A DNA stretch of 64,000 nucleotides, taken from positions 1,178,001 through 1,242,000 of the forward strand of contig NC_079974.1 in the NCBI RefSeq assembly GCF_029852145.1, read 5' to 3'. The notes under the pieces were generated by a model. That model ran no database searches and was not told where the DNA came from. It saw only the letters and a program-made list of their open reading frames with translations. Each line of letters opens with the position of its first letter. The stretch's first letter is position 1. Shown piece after piece: positions 27,701 through 41,375 of the stretch. Source of the DNA: Microplitis mediator (Eukaryota; Arthropoda; Insecta; Hymenoptera; Braconidae). The translations under genes were made by a program, and so were the position numbers.

Positions 27701-30700
27701 TCTGAGAATAGAATTTCCTCAGTTTTTTTTTTTTTTTTACAATTATTGTTTCGTAGGCAGTAAAAATTAGGCTGCTTAGAGTTTTTGTCAAATGTAAGGC
27801 GAAAGTTGGTTATTTGATATCTAAGTATTGACTTGCATGTAACAAGTAGTGAAATAATTTTTTTTTCTTTTAATATTGAATATTTTGTTTACATTAGTAT
27901 TTTTTTCTAACGGAAATTATTTTTGGTATAGAATCGAAGCAAATCATATGATAATCAAAATCTATGTTCGGCTACGATAAATTTATGATAATATTTATCG
28001 ATAAGTTTTTCTTGCATATAGTCGTGACGAATATTGTTATTAACTTACCGGTGAGTAGAAAAAGCTTGATACAGAACAAACGACGAAATTGTTTTTTATC
28101 TGTGATTTCCATTTTGAATTTATCTGAGATATTTTCCCCACGTTGTTCAGCCTTAGAAAACCAAGCTAATCATTTCATGATTGTTGCAGTAATGTATACC
28201 AAAAGACTGTTTTTTTAAATTCCTAAGTTTTTTATTATATACAAACACGGAAAGAATTTTTTGATAAAAATTACTCTGTAATTTCGAGTAATCCTGGCCG
28301 TTGCCAAAAATTGGTATTTTTTGTTTTAAATTTAATATTTTTTGTTTAAATATTAACGTTGCTAGACCACGTTTTACTCTACTACTGAGTAATTCTTTAA
28401 AAGTCTTATATTTAATCGATTATTGTGAATATCTCATCTTAATCTATTTATTTTTACTCCATGCGATTAATTTTTACTCCCCAATATACCATTCTTTTAA
28501 ACCCATTAACTTTTTGATGAAAAACTGCTTATAACTCGAATAAATTTTCTTATCTATGGAAGTAATTTTTACTCTAAACTGCAGAGTAATATTTCAGTAG
28601 TTTTCGTTAATCTTCGGTTATTATCGGCTTGAATTAAATGTCTTTTATTTTGCTCGCGACAACTTAAATGTTACGCACACAAACGTAGGCTTGGAAAAAA
28701 AGACGATCTCTGTATCTCTCTATAATTTAATATTTATTTTAAAATTAAAAAAAAAATTTGTATCTTTTCTTTTTCAACACAATAAGAATAATTTTTTTTT
28801 TATTATTTTTCAAAATATTTATTTTAAGTCATATTCTAAAGCAATTAGATGATTTTTAGATTTTTTATGAAAATTTCAGCCTATTAATTGTAATTTTTAT
28901 TGTAATTCAATATAAATTTTATAAATTGAATCATCAACTTTTTATCATAACCTACGAGTAAAAATTGAATTAGAGAGAATTTATTTAGACAGCCGATAGG
29001 TGTAATTTTTACTCGTAATTGTGAGTAAAAATTAATCTGATTGATTTTTACTCCCTGAAAGAGTAAAATTTCGTAATTCGAAAGTAAAAAGTCGTAATGG
29101 CCCAAGATTACTCGATTTAGAGTAATTTTTAGAATAAATAACATGGCAATATTCATACGAAAATTCTTTCCGTGAAGGACAGTAGTATGCTTTTTGGTGC
29201 AACACACGTTGCTCATTTATCCACATGGCACAGATAGGGGGTCGGATATCGATTTTTCCAAATACAAGACGGACGGATCTCGACTAGAATAACCCAAGAG
29301 CTATTTTCAAAGTTAGGGGCTATGGTATTTGAGAAGTAAAATAGTTTCGATCAATACCTGAGTCATAAAACACTTATAGTTTTTGGTGTAGGGCGTCACC
29401 ATGTAATTTGAAAACATAAAACCCAACAGATGCACGGAGAAATTATTCTTGCTTGAAATGCTATAGTGTCATAACATTTCCGGACCATGTTGGCCACTTG
29501 CCGGAAATTGAAATAACCATATGTAAAAATTGCTATGGTAGTAAAATCAACAACGATTATATCACTAATTAGTATAACCATTGAAAATTTTTCTATGATC
29601 ACAGTAATTTCTGCATGTGTTTATTGCCATTTTCAACAGGTGGTCAACATAGTCCGGCATTACTACTACATCATCGCGTTTCAAATAAAAATAATTTCTT
29701 CGTGTGCTTTACAACTAATATCATATAGAAATAATAAACAAAGTCATTTTCTTTTCACGTAGTCACAGTCGTATATCCTTTTTTTATTATTACATCGAGA
29801 AATTTATAATTTTATTAGCCAGTCTATAATACATTCAATTGACCACAATCATGTATTTTCATACGTTAAGTTTTCTTTTCGGAGATGTTTGGTAACTCGT
29901 TTTGTTTTTTAGAATCATTCTTACTAGGAATTTTGATACTTTTATCGAGCCCCACTGCCCATACGAATAGTAATAATGAATTAAGGTAAAAGAGTACTGA
30001 CGTGAGAACTTGATTTTTATTATGGCAACCCATAAATATTTCTGTTTTGGATAATGTGTCCAGTATGTTTATGGAAAAAAATAGCACACTAGCCATTAGT
30101 AGTTGAGTAACACTGGAACAAAATGTTATTAATAATATATATATATGACTTAAAATGCAATTACCGTTAAGAAAATTTTGAAAAAACTTACCCAAATGCA
30201 TAGAAAATGATACATGGATATTTCGAGTCTTTTTTGTACGCAAATAGAGCATATGGTAGAATCTTAGTAAAAACAAATGTGAAAGTACTTATCGTGATGC
30301 CATAATGCAAACAATCTCCTAAGTGAAATATACTGTGTATCAAGTGAACTCCTATCATTAGCCATATTGAAGTAGACACTTTAATAAAACGAAATAAATG
30401 TACTCATACACACATTGCTTTATCTGGAGAACTTCATGAGTTGTAATGTTTTTATTTGAATACACGGAAAGAAAATTATGGAAACTGTTCCCGTAATTTT
30501 GTGAAATTTTTTCCTATATCATCATAGGAATTACAAACCTAAATTATGGGAGCAGTTCCTATAATTATAGGAATGTTTCCCATAATTATAGGAATAGTTC
30601 CCAAAATGGTATAGGAATAGTTCCTATACCATTATGGGAATCATTCCCATAATATTATGGGAATAGTTCCCATACCATTATAGGAACCATTCCTATAATA

Positions 30701-33700
30701 TTATGGGAATCATTCCTATAATATATAGGAACTATTCCTATAAATTATAGGAATCATTCCCATAAATTATGGGAACCATTCCCATAACATTATAGGAACT
30801 ATTCCTATACCATTATGGGAACTTTTCCTATAATATTATAGGAATAGTTCCCAAAATGGTATAGGAATAGTTCCTATACCATTATGGGAATCATTCCCAT
30901 AATATTATGGGAATAGTTCCCATACCATTATAGGAACCATTTCTATAATATTATGGGAATCATTCCTATAATATATAGGAACTATTCCTATAAATTATAG
31001 GAATCATTCCCATAAATTATAGGAACCATTCCCATAACATTATCGGAACTATTCCTATACCATTATGGGAACTATTCCCATAATATTATAGGAATAGTTC
31101 CCATAATGGTATAGGAATAGTTCCTATACCATATGGGAATCATTCCTATACCATTATGGGAATCATTCCCATAATATTATGGGAATAGTTCCCATACCAT
31201 TATAGGAACCATTCCTATAATATTATGGGAATGGTTCCCATACTATCATGAAAAAATTAATTTAAAGAAAAGTGTGGCAATCACTTTTACAATACACAGA
31301 AATTTGATTAAGTATAGCAACAAAAATTCAAACATTGAAAAAAAAATCCATATTTAGCAAAAATATTAAATTTTTTAACAAAAAATTTTTTTTTAACAAA
31401 TTTAGCGTCGAAGAAGCTTCATTTGGATCTCTCCATATTATTCGGGAAATTTCTATACTGTTTTGCAAAAAAAAAAATTTTTATGATATTATTGGAGTGG
31501 TTCCCATAACATAATGGGAATAGTTCCCATAATATTATAGGAATAGTTCCCACACCATTATGGGAATAGTTCCCATAATATTATGGGAACTATTCTCATA
31601 CTATTATGGGAACTATTCCCATAAATTATCGGAACGATCCCTATAATAGTATAGGTACTATTCCCATACCATTATGGGAACCATTCCCATAATGCATAGC
31701 AAAACTTCCCATAATTTTCTTTCCGTGTAGTTTGAAACGACTTTACAAAAAATGATTTTCGTTATATCAAATGTTTCTTTTCAGTTATTCTGAGAATAGA
31801 ATTTCCTCAATTTCTTTTTTTTTCTTTTTACAATTATTGATTCGTAGGCAGTAAAAATTAAGTTGCTTAGAGTTTTTGTCAAATATAAGTCAAGAGTTGG
31901 TTATTTGATATCTATAATTATTAACTTGAATGTAACAAATAGTAAATAATTTTTTTTTTAATATGAATATTTTATTTATATATGTGTATTTTTCTAACGA
32001 AAATGATTTTTGGCATAGAATTAAAGCAAATAATTTGATAATGAAAATCTATTTCTGGCTATGATAATATTTATCGATAAGTTTTTCTTGCATATAGTCG
32101 TGATGAATATTGTTTTTAACTTACCGGCGAGTAAAAAAAATATGATACGGCGATATTGTTTTTTATCCGTGATTTCAATTTTGAATTCATCTGAGATATT
32201 TTCCCCACGTTGTTCAGCCTTAGAAAACCAAGCTAACGGTTTCATAACTGTTGGAGTAATGTATACTAAGAGACTAGTTTTATAAATTTCTAACTTTTTT
32301 TATTATATACAAAGGACAGTAGTATACCCTTCGGTGGTCTGACTGAAACTAATGTTGTACAACACACGTTACTCATTTATACACAGGGCACAGATAGGGG
32401 TTTGGATATCGATTTTTCCAATTACAGAACGAATAAACCCGGGAAGTTAAAAAAAATATAATATAATAAATTTATTTTTCCTACTTAAAATTGTTTATTA
32501 AATTAATGTTACATATTAAAACAAAATTTTTTACTTATTAATAAATTCTTATTTGTTTAATTAATAATTACACAATTTTTTTAAAAGAGAGAATTGAATC
32601 AATTAGTAAAATAACCCCTTCAACGATGTTTAATGATCCTCGTACAGTTCCTCGTGTGATGCCATTTTCTATGTCTTCATAACGAAAACCAGGATATATT
32701 GACGCAAGACCTTGTATAACTTGGACATTATTATTTTTAAAAATACAAACAAGTCTTATTCCAGATGTAAGAAATAAAATAAATCCAACAAAATTGAAAA
32801 TTCCATGCTGGTAAAACAACAATGATTCATTCGAATTATTTAAATATAAATTTTGGCCTAATTGATTTTTATTAAATTATACACTGTACACGGAAAGAAA
32901 ATTATGGCAGCGGTTCCCATAATTTTGTGAAATTTTTTCCTATACCATCATAGGAATCACGACCATAAATTATGGGAGCGGTTCCTATAATTATAGGAAT
33001 GTTTCCCATAATTATAGGAATAGTTCCTATAATTATGGGAATGATACCCATAACACTATAGGAATGATTCCTATAATTATAGGAATGGTTCCTATAATTT
33101 ATAGGAATGCTTTTTATAATATTATAGGAACCATTCCCATAATATTATGGGAATGGTTCCTATAATCGTATGGGAACTATTCCCATAATATTATGGGAAT
33201 GATTCCCATAATGCAATTGGAATGGTTCCCATAATGCAATTGGAACGGTTCCTATACTATTATGGGAATCATTCCTATAATATTATGGAAATAGTTCCCA
33301 TACTATTATAGGAACCATTCCTATAATATTATGCGAATGGTTCCCATATTATCATGAAAAAATTAATTTAAAGAAGTGCGGTAATCACTTCTACAATATA
33401 CAGAAATATGATTAAACATAAATACGAAAATTCAAACATTGAAAAAAAAAATAGTATTTGGCAAAAAAACATTAAAATTTTTAACAGCACAAAACATTCA
33501 AGAAAATCCAAATTTTGGGAAATTTCTACACTATTGTGCAAAAAAAAAATTTAATGATATTATAGGGATGGTTCCCATAACATTATGGGAATAGTTCCCA
33601 TAATATTATAGGAATAGTTCCTATACCAATATGGGAACCATTCCCATAATAGTATGGGAATGATTCCCATACCATTATGGGAATGGTTCCCATAATGATA

Positions 33701-36700
33701 TGGAAATGGTTCCCATAATATCATAGGAACCATTCCCATAATGGTATGGGAACTATTCTCATACCATTATGGGGATGGTTCCCATAATATATGGGAACCA
33801 TCCCTATAGTAGTATAGGTACTATTCCCATACCATTATGGGAACCATTCCCATAATGCATAGCAAAACTTCCCATAATTTTCTTTCCGTGTAAAAAAATC
33901 AGTGTTAAAATGAATTAACACCGGCGTAGGCGGTCTCAATCGGCGGTGTTAAATCGGTGTAAGAAAAATTGCACGCATAGAAATTAGAATTAAAAAATAT
34001 TTGACATATAAAAAATTTTAAAAATTCAATGAATACTATCTGGAAGAAATTTTAATTTTGCTATGTACTCATTAAAATAATTATTTATGTTATACGTAAT
34101 TTATTTAAAAATTACACAATTTTACGCCCACCATTTCAATCACAAATAATTTAATTAATTATTAAAACACTGTTTAACTGTACACAGAAAAAAAGGATAT
34201 CTTGCCCGTGTAAAAAAAAAATTGTTGAAAAAAGGTCAAAAAAGTGTTGACTATTTTAAACTTCAAAACTTGACACAATGACGAACTTATTTTAAACAAT
34301 TTTCAAACTTCTGAAATTACACAGAAAAAAACATTTGACATAATACTATAAATTAACATTTTTCAGTGCAAAATACGTTCAGAAAAAACTGAGTTTGAAC
34401 CATTTCTGAACGTTTTTCTTTTCAGCATATCTTGATAATATGAGGATATTTATTGATATTTCTCTTGAATTTTTAAAAGTTTAAAAAGCGTTCAAAAAAA
34501 GTTTGTAGTTGTGTCACGTTTTGAAGTTTAGAATAGTCAACACTTTTTTGAGCTTTTCTTAACCAATTTTTTTACACGGGTGGCGCAAGAAATTTTTTCC
34601 TGCCGCAAGAATATTTTTTGCAATTTTGAATGAAAACGAAAATTTTCTTGGTTCAAGAACAAAATTTTCTTGAATTTAGTCATCTTGGCATAAGATGTTT
34701 TTTTTATTCAACTGATATAATATATGTTTCTTGAAGTAAGAAATATTTTCTTAAAGTGAGAAAAACAAATATTTTGCCCCCAAATATAATCTATTGTTCG
34801 AAGAGTAAAATATTCTTTCTTTAAGAATAATCAATTTTGAATCGAGATGATCTGTGGCTCTAGTCAAGAATTAAAAGAACTCAACTCAATGGTAAGAAAT
34901 ATCTTGGTTTAAGTATTTTGTTGTGTTGTGGCAAGTAAGCGTAGACATTTGAACCAACAGCAACTGCGCTCACGGCTCAACGCAAAAATTCTCTTGGGAA
35001 AGCTAACTGTGCTATACCAAAGTGTCGGTAGTGTAGACTCGACATTGTACAGTGTGCTCACTGGATATAGGTAAAGTAAACGAACGTTCAGGGAATGATC
35101 GGATAGCATAACTGGTAAAGCTCTCGCGTGATGCCGAATTGGTCTGGGTTCGATTCCTACCATGAGCAAATCATTTATTTTTCTCAAGTTGTTCATGAAC
35201 CATTAATCGAAGAAGTTTATTTCTCATCCCCTCTACTGCCGTATTGTGATAGTCTGAATATACACATATAATTTCCTGCTTCACAACATTTAATATTTAT
35301 ACTAGGTTAAATTCACTCAAAAATATAGGACGGTATATATTTTTAAGTAGAGTCATTTATTTTCTTGAATCGAGACTACGTCTTTTTAAGTCAAGAAAAA
35401 AAACCATCAATTCAAACCCTAGTAGCAATTTTGTCAAAGCCTTGTACCAGCCTGGATCAAGATACTTTAAAAAGATTTTCGATCAAGAATTGTACAAGAA
35501 TTGGTCCAGATTCTTGACCAAGATTATTGGTCAAGACTTGAGCCATACTGTAGTCAGAATTTGTCAAGAATTTGACCAGAAATCTGGAGCTGTCTATTGC
35601 TAAACTTTGGGACTATTCTTTATAGAGGTTCTCATTCTACATTAGTTTCATTTATAATACTGTAGTCGAGAAATGAGTTCTCTGTAGAAAATGAATCTAG
35701 TTTTTTTAAAAATGCGAGCGACAGCTTATTGAATTCGTCATTAAATTTGACAAGACATTTTTTTTTACAAATAAAAAAAGCAATTTTTATAAGACAAAAT
35801 CAAATAGAAAAAACGAGAGACTCTGATTATTAGCAATAACTCAAAAATTAATAGAGGAAGCGTAAAATTAAAAAACGATTCTTAAAGAAGAAGCAATTTT
35901 CGATTTGTCACAACTTTCGGAATTCTATTCCCATTTTTTATAATTTTAATTATTCATCTTAATCTATTCAAAAACTTCCGAAATTTTTTAAGTGCTAGAA
36001 AATTCTGAAAATCAATTTTTCTAGGCATTACTACAAACTCAATGCGTAATTTAAAAAAATGACATTTTTAAACTTGTTGACTCAACTATAAATGAGAACC
36101 ACTGCAATACTATACTTTTTACATTCAAGTGGAAAGGAGGGAAATAGGTGCGCGCTCGTCGTCTTTTGCGTTTCTCGCGCAAGTCTATGTCAAAACTCTG
36201 GGTCAAAAATCTGGTCAAATTCTGGTCACAGACTGGCCCAAGTCTGCAGCCAGTCTGGATAAAGATTCTTGATCAAGTGTCTTGGTCGAGAATTGTACAA
36301 TTCTTTACAAAGTGCTTCTCCAAGTGTCTTGCCGAAGAATCTTGCCCAATTCCATTGCTACTAGGGTAAATATTATTTCTTTCATAAAGAAAGTAATTGT
36401 ATTTTTTTAAGAAGATATTTGTATTAAATGGAAGAATTCTATGTCTTCGGCTAAGTAAATATTTGCATGATTCAAGAAAAGTTATTTTATTAAATTAAGA
36501 ATATAATTTATTTAAATCAAAATTAAAATTTTCTCATTCCAATAGACCGTTGTCTTGAGTCGATAATGTAGTTTTCTCAAACTGAGAGTAAATGTTCTTC
36601 TGCCACGCAAAAAAAGTTCTTGGTTTGAGATGTTGATATATATTGTGACAATTTACTACACGGAAAGAAAATTATGGGAAGTTTTGCTATGCATTATAGG

Positions 36701-39700
36701 AATAGTTCCCATAATGATATGGGAATGGTACCCATACTACTATAGGGATGGTTCCCATATATTATGGGAACCATCCCTATACTAGTATGGGTACAATTCC
36801 TATACCATTATGGGAACCATTCCCATAATGGTATGGGAATAGTTTCTATACCAATATGGGAACCAATCCCATAATATTATGGGAACCATTCCAATACTAT
36901 TATAGGGAAAGTTCTCATAATGGTATGGAAACTATTCTTATAATATTATGGGAACTTTTCCCATAATGTTATGGGGACCATTCCCATAATATTATAGGAA
37001 TGGTTTCTATACCAATATGGGAACCAATCCCATAATATTATGGGAACCATTCCAATACTATTATAGGGAAAGTTCTCATAATGGTATGGAAACTATTCCT
37101 ATAATATTATGGGAACTTTTCCCATAATGTTATGGGGACCATTCCCATAATATTATAGGAATGGTTTCTATACCAATATGGGAACCAATCCCATAATATT
37201 ATGGGAACCATTCCAATACTATTATAGGGAAAGTTCTCATAATGGAATGGAAACTATTCCTATAATATTATGGGAACTTTTCCCATAATGTTATGGGGAC
37301 CATTCCCATAATATTATAGGAATGGTTTCTATAATAGTATGGGAACTATTCCCATAATATTATGGAATGATTCCCATGATGGTTTAGGAACTATTCTGTT
37401 ACCATTATGGGAACCATTCCTATAATATTATAGGCATAGTTCTCACACTATTATAGGAACTATTCCTATAATGTTATGAGAATGGTTCCTATAATGTTAT
37501 GGGAATGGTTCCTATAATTTATGGGAATGGTTCCTATAATTCATAGGAATAGTTCCTATATATTATGGGAATGATTCCCATAATATTATAGAAAGTATTC
37601 CTATAAATTATAGGGACCATTCCTATAATTATAGGAACCATTCCTATAGTGTTATGGGTATCATTCCCATAATTATACGAACTATTCCTATAATTATGGG
37701 AAACATTCCTATAATTATAGGAACTGCTCCCATAATTTATGGTCGTAATTCCTATGATGGTATAGGAAAAAATTTCACAAAATTATGGGAACATTTTCCA
37801 TAATTTTCTTTCCGTGTATACTCACCAAATAAGACGTAAAAGCTTCTTGTTTTGATAGTTTTTTTTACTTGGTTAGAAACAAAATAAATTTGATTTAAAA
37901 TAAATATTCTTGAATCAAGATTATTTAACTTGAATTAAAATTTAATTATTCTTGATACAATATTTTTATAATATTAGTCGAAGAAAATGTTCTCGGATTA
38001 AAAAAACCCAATTACTCAGCGCAAGAACAAAAAAATAAAGGCAAAAGTTATCTTGGGCCGACTCAACCTTTTTTTCTGTGTAGTGATCGAGTAACTAAAG
38101 ATTTATTAAGTAAAAAATTTTAACACCGGTAAAGAATATTTACACCGGCGGCGTTATTTTAACACAGAAAATTTTAACACCTACACCGCCTGGACTTACC
38201 CCGATTTTTTTTTTACAGTGTATATTTTAGTGTATAAGTGGTAATTAAACTTACGATATTTCGATCCATACGAATTATAAATAGTTCACTACAGAGTAGA
38301 ACAGATATTATAATGATGTATCCTACTTCCGTTCCGATCTCTAACAACATCCATGGCAAAGCATCAGTAGTAAATAATGAAAATAAATGTAACCCTACAA
38401 TAGCCCATAAAAATATCTAAAATAATGACAAGTTTAGAAAATTGTATTATTAAATTTTTTCAAATTATCTACTGGGAGAATAAAAAAAAAAAAAGATGTC
38501 AATTACTTACGTATTCTATAAGTTTGATAATAAAAAATAGCACATGAGAAGGTTGAATATCATTAAATGAAATGGTGTTAGCCATAATTAAATATAAATA
38601 AAGTATTTCTAAAAAACCAGTGAGTAATTTATAACTTGATGTTTAATTCCGAACAACGTCAATGAGATTTTGAAACTGGTTTGTTGTCAGTAATTCCTTG
38701 AAATGATATTAAATGTATTTCGATAAGTGATAAAGTTAATTACCTGTATGTTTAAGTGGGCTAATGATTGATCGACGTAAGTATCATCAACATTAAAACT
38801 ATATATAAAAAATCTAGACGTCGGTTGGCCCTGCGGGCCAGCCTCAAAACTTCCCACTGTTTTTGAGCTCAAGGAGCTTGAAAACATTACTGTGAATATA
38901 TTTTCGAGCTCGAAAATGCTATTGCCTGCGATTATTTTTTGAGTTTTTCGAGCTCTAACAAGTTACGTTTTATGCAATACTTGAAAATTTAAAAATCGAA
39001 AATCATTAATGAAGAAGCGGTTTTAAAATTTTTATTCCCGATTATGTTCAATGAAATAAATGTAGGGGAGCCTGAGGCACGAAGGCCCCCTTAGGCCGGT
39101 TTTTTCTTTTTGTCGATTTTAACCATCAAATTTTGCAAGAAATTTTGCAAAAAATTGAAAAAAAAATTTTTTCTGGGGGGCGAAGGCCCCCTCCCCAAAA
39201 AATTAAAAAAAAATTTTTTATTATTTCCCGTCAAGTTATGACCTCTACAATGTTTTTATCATATTTGAGCTGAATATGTGATATGTGGGGTAAAATGGAC
39301 CACTCGGAAAAACGAATTGTAACAAAAAAATTTTTTTTTTCATTTTCCGTCAAAGTATGACCTTTATGATGTTTTTATTATATTTTAGGCCAACATGTAA
39401 TATGTAGGAGAAAATGGACTACTCAAAAAAAAGTTGTAACGAAAAAATTAACTTGGAAAATAAAAATAATTTTTTCGTTACAATGTTTTTTTCGAGTGGT
39501 CCATTTTGCCCCACATATCACATATTCACCTAAAATATAATAAGAACATTATAAAGGTCATAACTTGACGGCAAATGAAAAAAAAATAATTTTTTCGAGT
39601 GGCCCATTTTACCTCACATATCACATATTGGCCTAAAATATGATAAAAACGTTGTAGAGGTCATTGTTTGACGGAAAATAGAAAAAAAATTTTACCTAAT

Positions 39701-41325
39701 ATTTGATTGGGACCTTCGTACCCCAGGCTCCCCTATTGAGGCAGAAATCAATGTCAGTGATCAAAATCATGATTTGAATGAGTTTTGGCTTAGGTCAGAG
39801 CAACAATATATGAAATATCCGAGAAAAATATTAAAAACTGGGTTTTTACAATTTTTCGCTGATAATATGATTTAAACTAAAAAACGAGTTAGATGACATT
39901 ATATGATAATAAAAAATCTGTCTATCGGTTGACCCTGCGGGCCAGCCCTAAAACTTCCCACTGTTTTCGAGCTCCTTAAGCTCGAAAATACTTTTGTATG
40001 TCGTTCTTTTCGAAAAAAATAGTTTCTCACCATTTTTTCTCCAACGATATCTCTCAAACGAATAAACTGATTGAGACGGTTGAGGTAGCAATCGACGCGT
40101 TTTATTGAATTCTAAAGCTGATCAAATTTTGAATTCGATTTATCGAGTCGATTTTGAGATATTTCGAAAAAACTAAAAAAAAAAATTTTTTTAATTCTTT
40201 CGACAACGGTTTCTCTTGAACGAATGAACCGATTTTGATGGTTGAGGTGGCATTCGACGCGGCTTATAAAGCTTCAGAGCCCAGTCAATTTTGGAATCAA
40301 TCCATCGAGCACATTAAAAATTATCAAAAAAAAACATTTTTGAAAAAATTTAATTTTTGGAATATCTCTGAACGAGCCCTACCGATCAAGCTCAATTTTT
40401 TTACAGCTTCAAGATATTGACAAGCCGCGTCGAATGACACCTTAAAGTTCAAAATCGGTCCATCCGTTCAAAAGATACAGGTATTTACATATGTACGTAC
40501 GTACATACATACACTCGGACATCATCTTGAAATTAGTCAGAAAAGCTTCTTAGGACCTCAAAACGTCGACATCTGATGAAAATTCGATTTTCGTAAATCG
40601 GACCGAAACCAATAACTTTCCGAATTTTTGAAAATTTACAATTTTCTTAGCGGGAAGTTACAAAAGACTATAAAAAAGAAAAGTTGGTATGATTTTTGAC
40701 ACATACTGTACATTACATTTCGATTTATCCGGAAAAATAACATTTTATGTTATGTTTCTAACTTTTCAGCACTGATATCTTTTAAACTAATTAACCGATT
40801 TTGACGTTTAAGGCGGCAATCGACGCATTGTATTGAGTTCTAGAGCTGAATAGATTTCAAAATTGTTTAGTTGAGTTGTTCCAAAGATATTCGCGTAAAA
40901 CCGTTTCTTACTATTTCTTTCTCCAACAATATCTCTTGAACAAATTAACCGATTGAGCTAGTTGAGGCGGCAATCGACGCGTTTGATTGAGTCCTAGATC
41001 TGATTAGATTTTGAAGTCGATCGTTAGAGTCGTTTCTGAGAAATCGATAAAAAACTAAAAAAAAAAATCTGTCTATCGGTTGACCCTGCGAGCCGGACCC
41101 AAAACTTCCCGCTGTTTTCGAGCACCTTGAGCTTAAGGAGCTCGAAGAGCTCGAAAATGAATTTACAACGAAGTTTCGAGCTCAAGGAGCAATTATTTTC
41201 GATTCTACTCGATCAAATGATTTGAGATTTTTAGAAAAGTTGATGGCCAACAAGCTCCTTCGATTGCTGCAAGAACCATTCCAATCGATTCATTAGTTAA
41301 AAAGTTATAGACCGGTTACACACAC

Positions 41326-41375
<50 letters not shown>

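Larger units (their letters stand above)
26604..28178 (-). pseudogene. Broken tandem copy of the four-helix membrane protein gene
   Basis: Exon 1 (28178-28049) and exon 2 (26790-26604) align with exons 1 and 2 of the gene at 29.9-32.2 kb, with the same splice phases and an identical exon 2 length (187 nt). Exon 1 has ATG AAA TGA where the intact copy has ATG AAA CCG, a stop at codon 3. The exon 2 donor is GTAATT instead of GTAAGT, and no exon 3 is present downstream. The intron is expanded by the CCCTAGTAG-ended element 26826-27585. Membrane-helix residues in exon 2 are still readable. I call it a pseudogene; a later start is conceivable but would not replace exon 3. Confidence 0.75.
34183..38080. 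mobile_element. CACAGAAAAAAAGG-ended element
   Basis: CACAGAAAAAAAGGATATC at the left, AACCTTTTTTTCTGTG at the right, TA on both sides. The body is CAAGAAAATTTTCTTG-type palindromes and a tRNA-like segment, interrupted by elements 34205, 35417 and 36659. Confidence 0.65.
32882..38220. mobile_element. CACTGTAAAAAAATC-ended element with a nest of insertions
   Basis: CACTGTA at 32882 continues after the nested element as AAAAAAATCAG; the right end is GATTTTTTTTTTACAGTG; TA on both sides. Its own sequence, at both edges, has AACACCGGCGTAGGC-type repeats. It contains four other elements and fills intron 2 of the Snakeskin-like gene. Confidence 0.75.

Noticed and set aside
32568..32822. An earlier acceptor (CAATTAG) for the last Snakeskin-like exon
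   Set aside because: It would enter with a stop after five codons in the phase set by exon 2. The TTTTACCAG acceptor keeps frame and has a better pyrimidine tract.
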